Origin: Planctomycetota bacterium
GTDB taxonomy: Bacteria; Planctomycetota; Planctomycetia; Pirellulales; Pirellulaceae
Direction: 5' to 3'
NCBI GenBank assembly: GCA_016872775.1
Contig: VGZA01000056.1
Span: forward strand, 1 to 40,182
Length of the DNA stretch: 40,182 bases
The translations under genes and the position numbers were made by a program. Position 1 is the first letter of the stretch. Each line of letters opens with the position of its first letter. Of this stretch, positions 9,221 through 17,544 are shown in pieces. The notes under the pieces were generated by a model, which saw nothing but the letters and a program-made list of their open reading frames with translations, was not told the DNA's origin and did no database searches.

Positions 9221-9414
9221 CCTGGCTCTCCTTCCGTTGCGTTCCATCCGGCGACTCCCAAGGGCCGGGAGTTTGGCGAAATCCCGGCTGGGTGACAAGT
9301 TCAATCGCCGCCACCCACCCGCTGTCCGCCGCCGAAACGGGCTCGCGAGAATCCTCGGGACCGTCACGTCGCAATTTGCGCCGGCTTCCCAAATAGCCTA
9401 TCTTCAAAGGTCGG

Positions 9415-9440
9415 AGTTCTCGAAACAAGTTTCGAGCTAC
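9415..9440 (-). repeat. 26-bp palindromic element, copy E1
   Basis: On the minus strand it starts GTAGCTCGAAACTTG and runs on as TTTCGAG. The core arms CTCGAAAC/GTTTCGAG form an 8-bp stem (9419-9426 with 9429-9436). It starts 8 bases after the stop of the Gfo/Idh/MocA gene, in the same orientation as that gene. It belongs to the family described at 15429, 15461, 19995 and 22945. Confidence 0.65.
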
Positions 9441-9448
9441 GAGCAATC

Positions 9449-10777
9449 TTAGAGTGTCCAGCCTTTACGGTACTCTTTGTGGATCAGCGATTGTGCGGAT
9501 GGGGAGTTCGTGACTTTGAGGTCGGCGGCGTTCCACTCCAGCGTCTGACCGCTGCGGTAGGCGACGACGCCAAGCATTACTGCTTCGGTCAATGCGCCGG
9601 AATAGTGGAAGTTGCAGGTCGTCTCTCCTCCGGACTTGATCGCTTGCACCCATTCGTTGTGGTGGCCGATCGAATCGGAAATCGTCGGCGCGGGCGGTTT
9701 GAAATCCGCAAATTTATCCGAAGGCAGCAGTCGATACTCGCCGTAGTTCGAAACCAGCATACCTTTTTCACCGAGGAACATCTGTCCGCTGGGCCAACTC
9801 AGCGGCTTGCCATCCGCCGTCCTGGCGGTCTTGAGCCAGTCGCCGAGCATCGGTGGCAGTTTGCCTCCGTCGTACCAATGGACGCGAACGGCCGGATCCG
9901 ATCCTCGCGCCGGATAATCGTACTGGGCGGTGACCCAGAGCGGGACATTTTCCGCATCGACGGCGGGGCCTTGGGCGGCAATCTTTCTGGGGCCATGCAG
10001 CTTGAGTGCCCAATGGACCAGGTCGAGGTAATGGCAACCGAAGTCCCCCAACGTACCGCTGCCGTAGTCCCAGAAATTGCGCCAGTGGAACGGGTGCACG
10101 CCTTCGCTGTAGGGTCGTTCAGGCGCGGGTCCAAGCCATAGATTCCAATCCAGGTTGGCCGGCGTCTTGGTATTCGTCGTCAGTTTCTTTCCACCGTAGA
10201 CGGTGTTGACCCAGACGTGCACTTCCTTCACAGGTCCGATCGCCCCCGATTGGATCAGTTCCACGACGCGGCGGTAGTTCGACCCCGCATGGATCTGGGT
10301 GCCCATTTGTGTGACGAGTTTATTTTCGCGAGCCAGGTTGGCGAGCGTACGCGCTTCCAGCACGGTATGGGTCAGCGGCTTTTCGCAGTAGACATGTTTT
10401 TTAAGTCGCAGCGCCATGGCGGCGGCGGGGGCATGGCAATGGTCGGGAGTTCCGATCACGACAGCATCGATATTCGGCGATTCTTTTTCCAGCATGACGC
10501 GGAAGTCGTGGTATTTGCGGGCACCGGGATAGGGTGCGGCGCCTTTTTCCAGCAACGCCTCATCGACGTCAGCGATCGCCACAATGTTCTGGCTTTTCAG
10601 TTCCTGAATATTCGCGCCGGCGCGTCCCGTGGCGCCGATCGCGGCGATATTCAGTCGTTCGTTGGCCGACAAACGCGCACGGGCCGTGGAGGGATTGATG
10701 AAATAGCCACTCGCCAGCGCACCGCCGGCGACGAGTGAATGCTGGACAAACTGCCTGCGGTCGATCGAATGACGCAT
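9449..10777 (-). CDS. Tat-exported Gfo/Idh/MocA-family oxidoreductase
   Basis: 442 residues. The ATG at 10777 has GGAGG 7 bases upstream and yields MRHSIDRRQFVQHSLVAGG, a twin-arginine signal; an ATG 36 bases upstream lacks both features. After the signal comes the NAD(P)-binding Rossmann segment LNIAAIGATGRAGANI. It is followed by VVIGTPDHCHAPAAAMAL and VYCEKPLTHT, the CEKP motif that supplies the conserved lysine of the Gfo/Idh/MocA family. The C-terminal half is the alpha/beta substrate domain (GDFGCHYLDLVHWAL). Family members oxidise or reduce sugars and inositols with bound NAD(P). Secreted versions are numerous in planctomycetes and are usually linked to polysaccharide breakdown. The substrate cannot be told from the sequence, and the neighbours do not narrow it. 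Confidence 0.93.
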   Translation of the reverse strand: MRHSIDRRQFVQHSLVAGGALASGYFINPSTARARLSANERLNIAAIGATGRAGANIQELKSQNIVAIADVDEALLEKGAAPYPGARKYHDFRVMLEKESPNIDAVVIGTPDHCHAPAAAMALRLKKHVYCEKPLTHTVLEARTLANLARENKLVTQMGTQIHAGSNYRRVVELIQSGAIGPVKEVHVWVNTVYGGKKLTTNTKTPANLDWNLWLGPAPERPYSEGVHPFHWRNFWDYGSGTLGDFGCHYLDLVHWALKLHGPRKIAAQGPAVDAENVPLWVTAQYDYPARGSDPAVRVHWYDGGKLPPMLGDWLKTARTADGKPLSWPSGQMFLGEKGMLVSNYGEYRLLPSDKFADFKPPAPTISDSIGHHNEWVQAIKSGGETTCNFHYSGALTEAVMLGVVAYRSGQTLEWNAADLKVTNSPSAQSLIHKEYRKGWTL

Positions 10778-10858
10778 CAAAAAGCCTCCCCGAAAACACT
10801 GGAAAAAGGACACGAAAACGGACCAATTCTAGCCTGCCCAACGACGTTTACTAGAGGA

Positions 10859-13213
10859 TCAAAGTTCCACTTTGGCCCAGAACGGGTGCTGGCGATCGCC
10901 GCGCGTACGCACATCTTCCAGCAGCGTCCGGACACTCGGCGCCAGTCCACGAATCACCTGCCCGTTGATCGTGATCTTCTGGTTGAAATTGATGATCTCC
11001 GGTGACAGCCAGGCGATCGTCGGGTGGCCTTTCAATTTGCTGACCGTCAGACCATTGTTCTTGAGCACTTTTCCCGACACTTTGATCGGCTGAAAGCTGG
11101 TCGGCGGAGGCCAGGTTGTGGGGGGAATCATCTTGGATGGCGGCAGTTCCGGAATTTCCACGAACCAGAAGTAGTTGTCCCAGGGCCGCATCGTGTGGCA
11201 TTCGAACGACTCAATGTTAAACACTCTCCGGTGCAGATTCATCCATTCAAAGATACGGAATATCTCTTCCTGAAAATGCTCTTGGCCACGTCCAAGAAAA
11301 TCGACGATGGTGATATCGAACTCGGTAACCTTGGCGCTGCTCATGTATCGGTTCCACTGCACCGCGTTGGTGTCAATCTTGTTGCCGTCCAGCTCCCCCG
11401 CCACAAAGTACATCGGCAACTGCCGCGCATTGGGAAAGTAGCGTGGGATGTACTTATCGCATGTGGCAACGATCGGAATCAGCCCTGCCCACAGGTCAGG
11501 ATGCGAAATGCCGATATCCCAGGCCGCCTCGCCCCCCATCGCATGACCACTAAGGAAGACTCGATCGGTGTCGATCGAAAATTTCCTGCAGGCATCGCGC
11601 AGCGCGTAGAGGCAGGCGGCGTGTTCCGTCGCGGAATACTCGTAACGCCGCTGGTGTTCCCGCGTCCACTGCGGAGCAATGACGACATAGCCTTGCCGAG
11701 GCGCCTGCCCCAGATGGATGCCGAGATTGGTATTCAGCAAACCTGTCCACCAACGCAACTGGTCCAGGGGCGCGACGCCGACGTTGCCCAGCGTCACCAC
11801 GCAAGGGTATCGCCGGTAAGGATCGTACTCGGGCGGCAGTTGAACCAGATACGTAATACTCGGGTCGCCCGGCAGTCCAGGAATACTGAACTCGAACAGG
11901 CCAGGCTCGATCGGTTTGGGAAGCTGCTGCGGATTGAGCAGCGGTTTCATCTGCGCGATCAAGCGAGCCACATTGGCCGGATCGCTGCCCTCGAGCGCTT
12001 CCAATTCGGCCAGAATCGGCTCGCGCTCCCCCGCAGTCTTGCCGGTCAAATACCGGCGGATAAGGTCCCGGACCTGGGCCAGCGAACTGGTCACGGACAT
12101 ATTGTCATTACCGGCACCGCTACCCAGCAGCCAACCGCTGATCGCCAGCGCCACTTTGCGATCCGGCTGGAACTTGGGATCCTCGGCGAAACGCAGAAAA
12201 TCGGCCATCCGATCGAGCGTGTTGAGGTTCAGTTCGCTGACAATCTCCTCGCGGATCGAGACCAGGTTCTTTTTCAGCAACTCGTCGTCCAACGCATCGA
12301 ATTCGCGCTGAAACTGATCGACGCACTTTTTCAGTAGTACCCGCCGTTCCTCGAAGCGATCCAGGCGATCCTTAACTTTGATCATTGTTTCGCCGGCCAC
12401 GCCTTCCGCCGGGAAATTTTCGAGCATGTTCCGCGACAATCCATGTTGCCCGGCGTCCGAACGCAGATCGATCTCGCGAATCAGCCGTTCCGAACTCGCC
12501 TGCCGGATCTCCCGCTGCTGTTTGACCAGATTGGCGTCGTTAAGTGCGGGGAAATCCTTGGTTATGCCCTCGAGCTCAATCAACGCATCTTCATACCGTT
12601 CGGCCTGCGTATACAGCCGGACAATACGCAGGCGATCGTCCGGTTTGCTGGTATCGATCGCGTGGTACAGAACGGAGGAGAGTGTGTGTTGATCGATCGA
12701 ATTGGTCGAGACCCGCATGTCCCAGATGAGTGGCGTCGGGATCTCCACCTGCAGACTTTCGACCTTCACGTAGTGGGGATGGACTTGAGTAATTCCCTGA
12801 ATGAGCGACAGCTGCCCGTCCCCGCCACTCATGGTGTAGACACGATTGCCTCGTTCGTCCCACGGTTCGATGCGGATCACCGGTCCGACCGATCCGAGTT
12901 TGCGGTTCGCCGCGGCCACGCGCTTCTCAATAACAAATCGCTCCAACGGGGGATTCTCCGGAACCGAGTTCACGACGTGAACAAACGGCACGAAGGTTCG
13001 GCGCAGGTTGTCGTCGATCCCCACCGTGGGCAGGCCGCGTGCTTTTTCCTTTTCCTGAGCGGACTGCATGATGCCGGCGATCTGGACGGCGTTGCCGGTA
13101 AACTGCATCCCGTTCCGCATGGTGACCACGTCGGCAACCGCCGGAAAGTCGACCAGAAACCCGAGGCCAGCGGCGAGGATTGCGATCAAGCTTCGACTAG
13201 ATTGCCGTGACAT
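10859..13213 (-). CDS. Secreted protein with C-terminal alpha/beta-hydrolase domain lacking the nucleophile serine
   Basis: 784 residues. The ATG has GGAG 6 bases upstream. The N-terminus (SLIAILAAGLGFLVDFPAVAD) is a signal peptide. Residues about 30-420 form a helical, TPR-like region (DRLRIVRLYTQAERYEDAL) of unknown function. Residues about 440-690 have the layout of a PHB-depolymerase/esterase-type alpha/beta hydrolase: YLVQLPPEYDPYRRYPCVV, GYVVIAPQW, then FLSGHAMGGEAAWDIG at the nucleophile elbow. The expected GxSxG serine is alanine (codon GCG, residue 558). A plausible acid (GELDGN) and histidine (GQEHF) are retained. A C-terminal extension follows. It may be a binding protein or pseudo-enzyme rather than a hydrolase. 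The preceding 300 bases are gene-free. Confidence 0.85.
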   Translation of the reverse strand: MSRQSSRSLIAILAAGLGFLVDFPAVADVVTMRNGMQFTGNAVQIAGIMQSAQEKEKARGLPTVGIDDNLRRTFVPFVHVVNSVPENPPLERFVIEKRVAAANRKLGSVGPVIRIEPWDERGNRVYTMSGGDGQLSLIQGITQVHPHYVKVESLQVEIPTPLIWDMRVSTNSIDQHTLSSVLYHAIDTSKPDDRLRIVRLYTQAERYEDALIELEGITKDFPALNDANLVKQQREIRQASSERLIREIDLRSDAGQHGLSRNMLENFPAEGVAGETMIKVKDRLDRFEERRVLLKKCVDQFQREFDALDDELLKKNLVSIREEIVSELNLNTLDRMADFLRFAEDPKFQPDRKVALAISGWLLGSGAGNDNMSVTSSLAQVRDLIRRYLTGKTAGEREPILAELEALEGSDPANVARLIAQMKPLLNPQQLPKPIEPGLFEFSIPGLPGDPSITYLVQLPPEYDPYRRYPCVVTLGNVGVAPLDQLRWWTGLLNTNLGIHLGQAPRQGYVVIAPQWTREHQRRYEYSATEHAACLYALRDACRKFSIDTDRVFLSGHAMGGEAAWDIGISHPDLWAGLIPIVATCDKYIPRYFPNARQLPMYFVAGELDGNKIDTNAVQWNRYMSSAKVTEFDITIVDFLGRGQEHFQEEIFRIFEWMNLHRRVFNIESFECHTMRPWDNYFWFVEIPELPPSKMIPPTTWPPPTSFQPIKVSGKVLKNNGLTVSKLKGHPTIAWLSPEIINFNQKITINGQVIRGLAPSVRTLLEDVRTRGDRQHPFWAKVEL

Positions 13214-13515
13214 CGATCACTCCGAAGAAAAGATGGACTCAGGTTCATTCTGACCGATTCGAGCGGTTCGTCAATCTTTCCGTTTCGGCATTGGTGAACC
13301 GGGCCTGCGGAACCCCGTTCATCCGACGTTGCCGACCTGGCATTCGCCGAACTGATTGCGGATTTTCCCCACCAGTTTTCCTCGACAGTTTCCCACCCCG
13401 TTTCCAAGCCGGTGCCGACTGGGCAATGCGGCCCGGATGCGGTATGATGGTGCTGACTTCTGAATTCTATCGGTCGCAACCCCTACCGTACCAACTCCTT
13501 TTGGCGGGTCAGTCC
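13214..13515. other. Divergent intergenic region
   Basis: About 300 bases between two divergent genes. A TATGAT hexamer at 13443-13448 could be a -10 element for the downstream small gene, but I see no good -35 partner at 16-18 bases. No repeat, hairpin or convincing small gene is visible. Confidence 0.4.
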
Positions 13516-13824
13516 ATGGCACGTAAAATACTTAATCGCAAGGTTTTACGAGAAGAAGTCGAAGCGGCCGAGGCGGCGGGCAAAGACAAGAAAACGGGGG
13601 AAGCCGAGGCGGCGAAGAAGCCCAAGAGGAAATCCCGAGCCAAAGAGCCGGTCGTGGTACGATTGAAGCTCTTCTGGGGCGTTTTTAACGCCTCGATGAA
13701 ACGGGTCGCACTGTACGAATTTACGCAGAAAAAACAGGCCGAACAGAAGGCGGCGGACCTGAACCAGGGGGGCAAACAGAACCACATTGTCCTCAAAGTC
13801 AAAGAACAGGTGACGCAGGAATAA
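13516..13824 (+). CDS. Small basic conserved-type protein, function unknown
   Basis: 102 residues from the ATG at 13516 (MARKILNRKVLREEVEAAEA). A longer in-frame reading to 13207 has low-quality sequence and would overlap the divergent gene. The first half is a charged K/E/A-rich helix (GKDKKTGEAEAAKKPKRKSR). The second half is a compact domain: PVVVRLKLFWGVFNASMKRV followed by ALYEFTQKKQAEQKAADL and HIVLKVKEQV. It has no signal peptide, so it is presumably cytoplasmic. The high positive charge would suit nucleic-acid or ribosome association, but that is only a guess from composition. I associate very similar small proteins with planctomycete genomes. The ribosome-binding site is weak. Confidence 0.75.
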   Translation: MARKILNRKVLREEVEAAEAAGKDKKTGEAEAAKKPKRKSRAKEPVVVRLKLFWGVFNASMKRVALYEFTQKKQAEQKAADLNQGGKQNHIVLKVKEQVTQE

Positions 13825-13979
13825 CCGGCCGGCCCTTCGGACTCGTAAGCGTTCCCTTCGGCGGATCGCGAGGCAAAAACGGCCTGATTCACCTTGCCAC
13901 GCCCCGCTCTACTCCCTATTCTCCCCCTCCCGCCGTGAGCGCCTCGGGGTGCCCGCATCGCGGACCTACAAAGTAGGGC

Positions 13980-14762
13980 ATGAGGATTGGTGGCATGCGC
14001 GAGTCGGACGCAATTCGAAATCCCTGGATCATTGGCTTCCTGCCTGGGATCGTGTTGTTCGCCGCCAGCGGTTGCGGTGTCGCCGCCTTCAGCCACAACA
14101 GTACCGGCGTACAGCATTACCTGACGCGCAACTACCCGGCGGCACGCCAGGAATTCCAGCAGGCGATTTCCATCGCGCCCGAGGACGCCAACGGGTACTA
14201 CAACCTGGCCGCGACACTCCATCGCTTGGGGATGGATCGACGTCAGGCCAATACGTCACCAGAAGCCACCGAACTCCTGAACCAGGCCGAGAACTTATAC
14301 AATCAGGCACTCGACAAACAGCCAAACCATGATGAAAGCTACCGCGGCCTGGCGGTATTGCTCGTCGAAACCGAACGATCGGACAGGGCGTTCGCGCTGC
14401 TGCGCAACTGGCTGCTGGCGAACCCGACATCCTCGGACGCGCGGGTTCGACTTGCACAACTCTATGAGGAATTCGGGCAGACCGAAGAAGCAAAACACTA
14501 CCTGCAGGAAGCACTGGCGCAGAATCCGCAGCACACCCGAGCAGTCAACGCGCTGGCCAAACTGCGGGAAGATTCCGGCGACCTCGGCCAGGCGATCGCA
14601 AACTACCAGCGCTCCCTGCAGATCGACGCCCGGCAACCGCAAATCGCCAGCCGGGTCACCACCTTGCAGCAACGCGCTTGGGGAATCAACCCGGGAATCA
14701 ACCCGGGTGTCACCGCCGCAACATCCACCGCGACTGCTCCCCCCGCGCTGAAGCGCTATTGA
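13980..14762 (+). CDS. TPR-repeat lipoprotein
   Basis: 260 residues from the first ATG; a second ATG at 13995 has a slightly better upstream GAGG and could be the real start. A hydrophobic segment (IIGFLPGIVLFAASGC) ends in a lipobox with Cys near residue 32. About four to five tetratricopeptide repeats follow: VQHYLTRNYPAARQEFQQAI and ANGYYNLAATLHRLG, then LYNQALDKQPNHDESYRGLA, ARVRLAQLYEEFGQTEEAKH and AVNALAKLREDSGDLGQA. The protein is a periplasm-facing scaffold for protein-protein contacts and has no enzymatic motif. The C-terminus ends in a small GINPGINPG repeat encoded by two 12-bp units. The gene is followed by the 18-bp tandem repeat array. Confidence 0.88.
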   Translation: MRIGGMRESDAIRNPWIIGFLPGIVLFAASGCGVAAFSHNSTGVQHYLTRNYPAARQEFQQAISIAPEDANGYYNLAATLHRLGMDRRQANTSPEATELLNQAENLYNQALDKQPNHDESYRGLAVLLVETERSDRAFALLRNWLLANPTSSDARVRLAQLYEEFGQTEEAKHYLQEALAQNPQHTRAVNALAKLREDSGDLGQAIANYQRSLQIDARQPQIASRVTTLQQRAWGINPGINPGVTAATSTATAPPALKRY

Positions 14763-14784
14763 ACGGCGGGCGACGGCATGGAAC

Positions 14785-14892
14785 GCCGCGCTCACAGCAC
14801 TTGCCGCGCTCACAGCACTTGCCGCGCTCACAGCACTTGCCGCGCTCACAGCACTTGCCGCGCTCACAGCACTTGCCGCGCTCACAGCACTT
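14785..14892. repeat. Six perfect copies of an 18-bp tandem repeat
   Basis: The unit is GCCGCGCTCACAGCACTT, repeated exactly six times without a spacer. A decayed seventh start (GCCGTGCC) follows. It lies between the TPR lipoprotein stop and mscL. Because 18 is a multiple of three, all six frames stay open through it, which produces spurious repetitive ORFs. There are no spacers, so it is not a CRISPR array. Confidence 0.95.
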
Positions 14893-14991
14893 GCCGTGCC
14901 CGCCAAACCAGACTACGCCCCACCGAACAGAACTCCGACGATCCTTTGTTCGCGTTTTCATTGACCTCATTTTTTTCCAAGAGAGTTTACG

Positions 14992-15408
14992 ATGGGCATG
15001 GTGAAAGAATTTAAAGAGTTCGCATTGCGCGGCAATGTGATGGATCTGGCCGTCGGCGTGATCATGGGCGCGTCTTTCGGCAAGATTGTTAATTCGCTGG
15101 TAAGTGACATTCTCACGCCGCCGCTCGGTTACATCCTGGGCGGCGTCAACTTTACGGAACTCGATTACAAATTTCCCGAAAAAACGATCGGGGATATTGT
15201 GCTCAAGCCGGCGACGTTGTCGTACGGCAAGTTCCTGCAGGCCACGTTCGATTTCATCATCGTGGCGGCCTGCGTGTTCGCAATGGTGAAAGTCATGAAC
15301 AACCTGCAACGGCGCATGAAGGAACAAAAGCCGGCGACGCCGGCCGAACCGCCCGCGGATGTGAAGTTGCTCGGCGAAATCCGCGATCTGCTAAAGAGCC
15401 GCGGTTGA
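14992..15408 (+). CDS. mscL: Large-conductance mechanosensitive channel MscL
   Basis: 138 residues, the usual length for MscL. It begins MGMVKEFKEFALRGNVMDLA, the conserved amphipathic N-terminal helix. The pore-lining first membrane helix follows (AVGVIMGASFGKIVNSLVSD) with the family's ILTPPLGYILGGVNF loop. The second membrane helix is about FDFIIVAACVFAMVKVMN, and the C-terminal cytoplasmic bundle ends in VKLLGEIRDLLKSRG. It forms a pentameric inner-membrane channel that opens under membrane tension to release solutes during hypo-osmotic shock. The start has GAGAG 6 bases upstream. The gene stands alone, converging with the ribonuclease gene across a hairpin-rich 77-bp gap. Confidence 0.97.
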   Translation: MGMVKEFKEFALRGNVMDLAVGVIMGASFGKIVNSLVSDILTPPLGYILGGVNFTELDYKFPEKTIGDIVLKPATLSYGKFLQATFDFIIVAACVFAMVKVMNNLQRRMKEQKPATPAEPPADVKLLGEIRDLLKSRG

Positions 15409-15428
15409 TTGCGATGGCGGAGCGGAGG

Positions 15429-15454
15429 GTAACACGACACTTATTTCGTGTTGT
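15429..15454 (+). repeat. 26-bp palindromic element, copy E2
   Basis: It begins GTAACACGACACTTA and continues TTTCGTGTT. The inner arms AACACGA (15431-15437) and TCGTGTT (15446-15452) form a 7-bp stem. It starts 20 bases after the mscL stop in the same orientation. With the inverted neighbour at 15461-15486 it can also form a longer stem (15429-15437 with 15478-15486). It may act as part of a bidirectional terminator between the convergent genes. Confidence 0.65.
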
Positions 15455-15460
15455 GCGCTC

Positions 15461-15486
15461 GGCTCACGAAACAAGGTTCGTGTTAC
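15461..15486 (-). repeat. 26-bp palindromic element, copy E3
   Basis: On the minus strand it begins GTAACACGAACCTTG and continues TTTCGTG. The arms CACGAA/TTCGTG form a 6-bp stem around a 6-base loop. Its first G is the last base of the TAG stop codon of the ribonuclease gene. It is inverted relative to copy E2. Confidence 0.65.
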
Positions 15487-16037
15487 TACTCGTCCCAGCG
15501 GTGAAACGATTTGTAGTGGTCGGGCGTGTAGTAGAGTTCGCCGTTGCGGCCTTTGACGATGCGCTGGGGGCCTGGTCCACTTAACTCGTCCGTGGGATGT
15601 ACGTATTCGCGATAGTATCCGTGAGGACGGTCCGGCAGGCGGCGCTCCCGATTCTGGAAGACGGCACCGTCGTTCGGGAAGCGCAACTTCCGACCAGCGC
15701 GAATGCGGTCCACCGTCGAACTGAGCTCCACCGTGCCTTCATAGACCAGCTGATCGTCCTCGTCCCGGATCGCGATATCCGGAATAATCCAGCGTGGGCT
15801 GCGCGCGGTATCGGACGACGCGCCCACCGGGCCATCCCCGGCAAGGTCCGGGGCGTCGTCACGCGAGCTGGCGGGCGGCGAAGCCGACGGCGTCTTGCGC
15901 AGCGATTCGGCGGCCGGGTCCGGCGGATAAAGCAGGTAGTGGCCAACCATCCCGGCGGCCACGAGGAGAATTGCGGCGAGCTTGACGTGCGGACTGCGCC
16001 GGAAGTTCACGATGGAGCGTCGATCGACGAGCGGCAC
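15486..16037 (-). CDS. Membrane-anchored microbial ribonuclease (RNase Sa/barnase, N1/T1 family)
   Basis: 183 residues, GTG start with GAGG and AAGGTG upstream. The N-terminus has a basic stretch and one hydrophobic helix (VKLAAILLVAAGMVGHYLL, about 18-36) but no clear cleavage site, so it looks like a signal anchor. A P/S/D-rich linker follows (40-85). The C-terminal ~85 residues match the secreted guanyl-preferring ribonuclease fold: STVDRIRAGRKLRFPNDG, then GAVFQNRERRLP, GYYREYV, PQRIVKG and ELYYTPDHYKSF. The catalytic residues of this family are all present: Glu144 (YYREY), Arg159 (PQRIV) and His174 (TPDHY). It would cut single-stranded RNA outside the cytoplasm. No barstar-like inhibitor gene is seen nearby, consistent with export. 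Confidence 0.85.
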   Translation of the reverse strand: MPLVDRRSIVNFRRSPHVKLAAILLVAAGMVGHYLLYPPDPAAESLRKTPSASPPASSRDDAPDLAGDGPVGASSDTARSPRWIIPDIAIRDEDDQLVYEGTVELSSTVDRIRAGRKLRFPNDGAVFQNRERRLPDRPHGYYREYVHPTDELSGPGPQRIVKGRNGELYYTPDHYKSFHRWDE

Positions 16038-16096
16038 GGATCCTCACCTTCCAGAATTTCAGTGATTCAAAAAAAAATGTGCGTTCGATCGTGTCG

Positions 16097-17467
16097 CTAT
16101 TTCTGGGGCGGAAAACTGTCGAGCAACCGCTGGCGTTCTTTTTCCAACGGAAACGGTTCATAGGTCACAAAGGATGTGACCGCCGTGGACTTGGCACGCG
16201 TCTCGGGAGTGTCCGAAGTGGGGCTGGACTTTTTCAGCCGCTTTTCCTGTGCTTCCGCGCTTTTCTGCTTTCGCTGCAGCTGATCGAATTCCCGGTTCTG
16301 TCCGTCGGCGATTTGAGACGCCTGTTCCTGGACGGCATTTGCCTGCTGCTGCAATTGGGCGCGCTGCGAGGCGACGCCTGCGGCTTGCCGGGTTGTAACA
16401 TCCAAATCGGCTTCGATCCGTGTACCACGCACGCCGAGCAGATCCAGTTGCGTCAGGATCTGACCACGCACGATCGGATCTTTCTCCGTTTCAAGCCGAC
16501 CCCGCAGTAACACCATGTCCGCGGAAATTCCACTTAACTGGCGACGCATCACGGTCGCGTCCGCGTCGAGCTGCATGAACTTGTTCGCCAGCGGCCGATC
16601 GCGGCGATTCAGGTCGTCCAGCTGCGACTTGAGTTCGGAACGCAGCTTGTCGTTGGCTTCCTTGAGCTTCTCCGATTGCCGACCGATCTCGTCCTTTGTT
16701 TCGCCGAGATCCTTGAGCTTCTGTTCTTTTTCTTCTTTCTGTTGCGTCTTGGCGCGTTCCAAGGACTCCGCGCGACGATCGGTCAATTCAAGGAACTTGT
16801 CGGAGACCGCGTCACGCCCTTCGATAAAGGCCGCCCGCTGCCGCGGCGGCAGACTCGCCAGCAGCTTCTCCATGTATTCTTCTCGCACGAGTTGATTATT
16901 GCTGTTGGCGACCGGACCTTCCAGGAATCCGAACACTCGGCCCATAAAGCGAGCCGTTTCGATTACCGTTTCGGCGCGCGGTTCATTGAGAACGCCGACC
17001 GCGGTTTCCGTCTTGTCGTCGGGACTCGACTTCTCGCCAGCCTCGTCCTCTTTCGGCAGGATCGCCGCCAGCTTCATCACTTCATTGATCGCTCGATCAA
17101 AATCGCGGCGGGAGACGTGCAACCAGATCTGCATCCGCCGTGCCGAGAGTTCCTGCGGATGATCGTCGAGTAACTCCTCGAGTACCTTGTCGGCGTCGGC
17201 ATATTTCAGTTGTCGCAACTTGATGAGTGCAAACGCGTAGGGCAGACGAGCATCCGTTTTGTGGCTGGCGGTCAGCTCGCCCAGCAGCTTTTCGGAATCG
17301 ACCAGCGCCTTGGGCGTCTTCGGCCAGCCAACCTGGAATAGCGATTCCAGTTCGTCACGAGTCAACTCCGAATCGGCCGCCCGGACGGCGGCACAAGGTC
17401 CCTGGGTCATAAAGCAGGACGCCAGGGCCAACGAGAACGCGAACGACATTCGGCCTAATCGTTTCAT
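16097..17467 (-). CDS. Secreted TPR/coiled-coil protein, function unknown
   Basis: About 456 residues from the ATG at 17467 (MKRLGRMSFAFSLALASCF), a clear signal peptide with AAGGAT upstream; a longer reading to 17539 adds no signal. The first third is helical and TPR-like (TDARLPYAFALIKLRQLKYA). A long charged coiled coil follows (about residues 210-400), with repeated E/K/Q/L heptads: RAKTQQKEEKEQKLKDLGET and DEIGRQSEKLKEANDKLRSE. The C-terminus is basic and disordered. No enzymatic motif is visible. It is probably a periplasmic structural or scaffolding protein. It lies 59 bases upstream of the ribonuclease gene on the same strand, so co-transcription is possible. A run of nine T residues on the minus strand (16077-16069) lies between them without a good stem. 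Confidence 0.8.
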   Translation of the reverse strand: MKRLGRMSFAFSLALASCFMTQGPCAAVRAADSELTRDELESLFQVGWPKTPKALVDSEKLLGELTASHKTDARLPYAFALIKLRQLKYADADKVLEELLDDHPQELSARRMQIWLHVSRRDFDRAINEVMKLAAILPKEDEAGEKSSPDDKTETAVGVLNEPRAETVIETARFMGRVFGFLEGPVANSNNQLVREEYMEKLLASLPPRQRAAFIEGRDAVSDKFLELTDRRAESLERAKTQQKEEKEQKLKDLGETKDEIGRQSEKLKEANDKLRSELKSQLDDLNRRDRPLANKFMQLDADATVMRRQLSGISADMVLLRGRLETEKDPIVRGQILTQLDLLGVRGTRIEADLDVTTRQAAGVASQRAQLQQQANAVQEQASQIADGQNREFDQLQRKQKSAEAQEKRLKKSSPTSDTPETRAKSTAVTSFVTYEPFPLEKERQRLLDSFPPQK

Positions 17468-17544
17468 AACGGCGATCCTTACCCCCGAGATTTCCGGATT
17501 CCGGCCGCGGGTCGGCCGGATCCGGCACGAACTGACCACCCCTT

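Noticed and set aside
11024-12337. 437-codon plus-strand frame opposite the hydrolase-like gene
   Set aside because: A shadow of the minus-strand gene; no ribosome-binding site or motif.
14785-14892. Possible CRISPR array
   Set aside because: The six units are directly adjacent, with no unique spacers and no Cas genes nearby; it is a simple tandem repeat.
16069-16077. Run of nine A (T on the minus strand) between the coiled-coil and ribonuclease genes as a terminator
   Set aside because: Only a short CGATCG palindrome precedes it, too weak for a convincing stem, and the two genes may be co-transcribed.
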